From Bacteroidaceae bacterium (GTDB lineage: Bacteria > Bacteroidota > Bacteroidia > Bacteroidales > Bacteroidaceae), in contig JAFYYO010000438.1 in NCBI GenBank assembly GCA_017557475.1, positions 1-9,560 on the forward strand: a DNA stretch of 9,560 bases, written 5' to 3'. The notes beneath the pieces were generated by a model. The model saw nothing but the letters and a program-made list of their open reading frames with translations, was not told the DNA's origin and did no database searches. Of this stretch, positions 7,171-9,560 are shown piece after piece; within the stretch, counting starts at the first letter, position 1, and each line of letters opens with the position of its first letter. A program made the translations under genes and the position numbers.

Positions 7171-7746
7171 ATGAAGAGAATTCTTTGGACGCTTGTCCTG
7201 CTACTTGCCCCTTGCTCCTTGCCCTTCTTGCAGGCACAGAGCCTTGTGGGTCGTGCTTACTACAACGCAAACATCTTGGCTGAAAAGATGAATGAAGCCA
7301 TCAGCAAGGCACTCCCCGAAGCCAAGGCTGATGCTATTGCCAAGCAGGAGAAGGAAAAAGGTCGCAAGTTGACCGATGCCGAGAAAGCCGAGGTCAACAA
7401 GAAGTTGGATGAGGCTCAGGCTAAGGCTAACGCCGCGATGAAAGGCATAAAAACAGCCATTACCGTGGAGTTCAAGTCGGAGACGCAGGCCGTCACGAAG
7501 ACGAACATGAGCGTCAACGAGGATGCCTTGAAGCAAGCCGGTGTGTCTTGGGCAAAGCGCAAAGCCCTAAAGGCTGCCATGGCCATCATGCCATCTACGG
7601 AGAAAACGAAGTACTTGGTCAAAGGCAACCTTGTTATCATGGATCCTGACGACGAGCCTGACACACTCCGCCTTTCCGACGACGGCAAGTACCTCTATGG
7701 CAAGTTCGACGAGAAGACGAGTTTTAAGCTGACGAGAACGAAGTAA
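7171..7746 (+). CDS. Small secreted protein of unknown function
   Basis: I do not recognise a family. The 191-aa product starts with a probable signal peptide (MKRILWTLVLLLAP, cleavage near A22/Q23 in FLQAQS). C15 is in a poor lipobox (LAPC), so a lipoprotein is less likely. Residues about 35-92 are Lys-, Glu- and Ala-rich and predicted by eye to be helical, possibly coiled coil. The remainder looks beta-rich, with alternating segments such as KYLVKGNLVIMD, DTLRLSDDGKYLYG and SFKLTRTK, reminiscent of small lipocalin-like C-termini seen in Bacteroidales; this is only a resemblance. The mature part is highly charged. It lies 23 nt after the arabinofuranosidase gene and is followed by a terminator, so the two are probably co-transcribed. 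Codon use looks like that of its neighbours. Confidence 0.85.
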   Translation: MKRILWTLVLLLAPCSLPFLQAQSLVGRAYYNANILAEKMNEAISKALPEAKADAIAKQEKEKGRKLTDAEKAEVNKKLDEAQAKANAAMKGIKTAITVEFKSETQAVTKTNMSVNEDALKQAGVSWAKRKALKAAMAIMPSTEKTKYLVKGNLVIMDPDDEPDTLRLSDDGKYLYGKFDEKTSFKLTRTK

Positions 7747-7775
7747 TTGTCTGTGAATCAGCCTAAAGTAACAGG

Positions 7776-7816
7776 AAAGCGGTGGCAGAATGGTCCAACT
7801 CTGCTGCCGCTTTTTT
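7776..7816 (+). terminator. Intrinsic terminator after the small secreted protein gene
   Basis: An 11-bp stem pairs AGCGGTGGCAG (7778-7788) with CTGCTGCCGCT (7801-7811), including two G-U pairs. A-T pairs extend it at the base, and a run of T residues is at 7811-7816. It begins 30 nt after the stop codon. Confidence 0.88.
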
Positions 7817-7838
7817 CGTTTATGAAAGTGATGCTTCT

Positions 7839-7970
7839 AAACTAGCCGTGGCTAATTCGCAAACTAGGCGTGCCTAATTGGCCAACTAGGCGTGGCTAAT
7901 TCGCAAACTAGGCGTGTTATGATTGCAAACATAACGTGTATCATTCGCAATCATAACGTGTATCATTTGC
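7839..7970. repeat. Six tandem 22-nt units with palindromic, mosaic arms
   Basis: Six contiguous units start at 7839, 7861, 7883, 7905, 7927 and 7949. Each has a CGTG core at unit positions 9-12, an A-rich start ((A/C)AAC, or AATC in unit 6), and an end like ATTCGC/ATTGGC/TTTGC. Each unit is two 11-nt halves, for example AAACTAGGCGT and GGCTAATTCGC, that are near inverted copies around a central GT. Unit 1 arms are TAGCC/GGCTA and unit 2 arms TAGGC/GCCTA, both perfect inverted repeats. Unit 3 mixes the two; the unit 4 right arm (GTTAT) matches the complement of the unit 5 left arm (ATAAC). Decayed units may continue to about 8014. At 22 nt the period is not coding. It lies between a terminator and a promoter, and its function is unknown. 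Confidence 0.8.
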
Positions 7971-8070
7971 CAACAATGCCTGTGTCGTCGTAAGTCCAAG
8001 TGTGTCGGAATTTCCCTCGTTTCAGCAAAAAGGGAGAAGACTTATATATTAAATAATGTGGAGAAAAATC

Positions 8071-8101
8071 TTGCATTTATCGACAAAAAACCGTAAATTT
8101 G
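8071..8101 (+). promoter_or_regulatory. Bacteroidota sigma-ABfr-type promoter for the GHL10 gene
   Basis: A -33 TTG at 8071-8073 and a -7 TAAATTTG at 8094-8101 (consensus TAnnTTTG) are separated by 20 nt, the standard arrangement for the Bacteroidota housekeeping sigma factor. Transcription should start around 8106-8110. The region upstream (8041-8070) is A/T-rich. Confidence 0.82.
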
Positions 8102-8107
8102 CAGGCA

Positions 8108-8217
8108 GATAGTCAATTATAACTAAAATAACAACTGTAAGGAGGGTTTTGATTAAGTAAGAGTAAAAGTCTCAGCTTATTCTCCCGAGGGTTATTGATA
8201 GTTAGAAAGGAAGTGTT
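8108..8217 (+). other. 5' leader of the GHL10 gene (inferred transcript start)
   Basis: About 110 nt of untranslated leader lie between the predicted start site and the ATG at 8218. It contains an isolated AAGGAGGG at 8139-8146 with no normal start codon at the right distance, and a weaker AAAGGA six nt or so before the true ATG. I see no known riboswitch or strong hairpin. Confidence 0.45.
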
Positions 8218-9560
8218 ATGAAGCATAAATTGTTTATTCTGTTGCTCCTTGTGGCAGCAACGATGGTGGGACAGAACCCAAAGAGAGAGTTTCGTGGAGC
8301 TTGGATTCAAGCCGTCAACGGACAGTTCCAGAACATTGGTCGCGATCGTATGCAGGCGATGCTCACGAGTCAGCTCGACGACCTTCAGAAGGACGGCATT
8401 AATGCTATCTTCTTCCAGGTTCGTGTGGAAGGCGACGCTTTGTATCCCAGCGAGTTAGAACCTTGGAGTCGTTACCTCACAGGTCAGCAAGGTCTCCCTC
8501 CCAACCCTTATTGGGACCCTCTCGAGTGGATGATTGAACAATGTCATGCAAGAGGCATGGAACTGCATGCTTGGATAAATCCTTATCGTGCAAAAACGAA
8601 GGGCACGACGGCTTTGGCTTCGAATCATGAGTACGCTCGCCATCCTGAACGCTTCTTCAACTACGATGGTCTGTTCCTCTTCGACCCTGGAATTCCTGAG
8701 AATCGCGATTATATCTGCCAAGTGACTTGCGATATCGTGAGTCGTTATGATGTGGATGGCATTCATGTGGATGACTACTTCTACCCGTATCCTGTGGCTG
8801 GTGTTCCCATTCCCGATGATGCTTCCTATAATATGTATGGGAATGGCATGAATCGTAACGATTGGCGCAGGCAGAACGTCAACATGTTCATGAAGCAGAT
8901 GTGCGTGCAGATCCGTCGCACAAAGCCTTGGGTGAAGTTCGGTGTCTCTCCCTTCGGCATCTATCGTAACCAAAGGACTGACCCCAAAGGAAGTGCCACA
9001 ACAGGCCTTCAGAACTACGACGACCTCTATGCCGACGTGCTGGAATGGGTACGTCAAGGTTGGGTGGACTACAACATCCCGCAGATTTATTGGGAGATTG
9101 GCAATAAGGCTGCCGACTATGAAACGCTTATCCGTTGGTGGAGCGCGAATGCTGGTCAGCGTCCTATCTATGTGGGACAAGATGTAGAGCGTACTGTAAA
9201 GTACACAGATCCCTACGACCCCAACCAGCATCAAATGAACCGCAAGTACCAGTTACAGCGCTCATTGCCAGGCATTCAAGGTAGTTGCCAATGGTATGCT
9301 GCTGCAGTTTGTAATAATCCAGGCAACTATCAGGAAGTCTTGCGACAGGTCTATCATAATACACCTGCCCTTCAACCCAAGATGCCATGGATTGACAAAA
9401 GGGCTCCTGGGAAGCCTCGCAAGGCTGCAGTCGTTTGGACAGAAGACGGACCGATGCTCTTCTGGACGGCTCCCAAAGGCGATGACGAGCTGGACAAGGC
9501 TCAGCAGTATGTCGTCTATCGCTTTGGTCCTGGCGAAAGAGTGAACCTCGATGACGCCTC
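8218..9560 (+). CDS. Secreted GHL10/DUF187 family glycoside hydrolase (3' partial)
   Basis: A member of the glycosyl hydrolase-like 10 family (PF02638; B. subtilis YngK and E. coli DigH/YddW relatives). DigH cleaves denuded peptidoglycan strands; the substrate here is not determinable. The frame stays open to the window end (447 codons visible). Residues 1-19 are a signal peptide (KHKLFILLLLVAATMVGQ). The family opening REFRGAWIQAVNG follows at about 23. The TIM barrel then shows NAIFFQVR, LHAWINPYR, the signature DVDGIHVDDYFYPYP (178-192, probable active-site acidic residues D185/D186), GVSPFGIYRN (from 242) and VDYNIPQIYWEIG (from 283). From about 397 a fibronectin-III-like domain begins (KPRKAAVVW, then QQYVVYRFG), cut by the edge. 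The ATG at 8218 gives the signal peptide; a later ATG at 8263 would remove it. It has its own promoter. Confidence 0.9.
   Translation, partial: MKHKLFILLLLVAATMVGQNPKREFRGAWIQAVNGQFQNIGRDRMQAMLTSQLDDLQKDGINAIFFQVRVEGDALYPSELEPWSRYLTGQQGLPPNPYWDPLEWMIEQCHARGMELHAWINPYRAKTKGTTALASNHEYARHPERFFNYDGLFLFDPGIPENRDYICQVTCDIVSRYDVDGIHVDDYFYPYPVAGVPIPDDASYNMYGNGMNRNDWRRQNVNMFMKQMCVQIRRTKPWVKFGVSPFGIYRNQRTDPKGSATTGLQNYDDLYADVLEWVRQGWVDYNIPQIYWEIGNKAADYETLIRWWSANAGQRPIYVGQDVERTVKYTDPYDPNQHQMNRKYQLQRSLPGIQGSCQWYAAAVCNNPGNYQEVLRQVYHNTPALQPKMPWIDKRAPGKPRKAAVVWTEDGPMLFWTAPKGDDELDKAQQYVVYRFGPGERVNLDDA

Noticed and set aside
7839..7970. CRISPR array
   Set aside because: Units are contiguous at 22 nt with no unique spacers of normal length, and there are no cas genes nearby.
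8011..8037. Weak hairpin (TTTCCCT with AGGGAGA, 13-nt loop) as a possible terminator
   Set aside because: Only seven pairs including a G-U, and no T-tract on either strand.
8149..8160. Three-codon leader peptide (TTG start) after AAGGAGGG
   Set aside because: The start codon is too close to the ribosome-binding sequence, and the peptide has no regulatory codon pattern.
8455..9234. 259-codon minus-strand open frame opposite the GHL10 gene
   Set aside because: The plus-strand frame has a signal peptide, family motifs and an upstream promoter; the minus frame has none of these.

Overview
The window is most likely from a gut or rumen member of the Bacteroidales, probably Prevotellaceae. Three things point there: an Na+-translocating NADH:quinone oxidoreductase (NQR) operon in the order B-C-D-E-F, a textbook Bacteroidota promoter (TTG, 20-nt spacer, TAAATTTG), and a secreted glycoside hydrolase ending in an IYNLAGQ-type C-terminal tail common in Prevotella. 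All genes read on the + strand. Genus is an inference.

Left half (1-4690): nqrB (its first roughly 20 codons and presumably nqrA lie off the left edge), nqrC, nqrD, nqrE and nqrF, tightly packed with gaps of 6, 20, 1 and 19 nt and closed by a strong intrinsic terminator. Together they encode the membrane complex that moves electrons from NADH through FAD, 2Fe-2S and covalent FMN centres to quinone while exporting Na+. The cofactor residues are readable in every subunit. The unusual member is NqrC. It carries an N-terminal rubredoxin-like domain with rubrerythrin-type CxxC-x12-CxxC spacing ahead of its membrane helix, and a six-cysteine tail after its flavin domain. nqrD, nqrE and nqrF each have a consensus AGGAGG ribosome binding site, uncommon in Bacteroidota.

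Middle (4690-7820): a secreted multi-domain GH51-type alpha-L-arabinofuranosidase, followed 23 nt later by a small secreted protein of unknown function, ending at a second intrinsic terminator. These two probably form one transcription unit. No canonical promoter is visible in the short gap after the nqr terminator.

Right (7820-9560): an intergenic region holding six 22-nt tandem repeat units with palindromic, mosaic arms, then a Bacteroidota promoter, a roughly 110-nt leader, and a secreted GHL10/DUF187 (YngK/DigH-like) glycoside hydrolase that runs off the right edge. The two hydrolases suggest polysaccharide or cell-wall glycan processing, with no visible functional link to NQR.

The best candidate for something undescribed is the double-modified NqrC; the palindromic 22-nt array is second.
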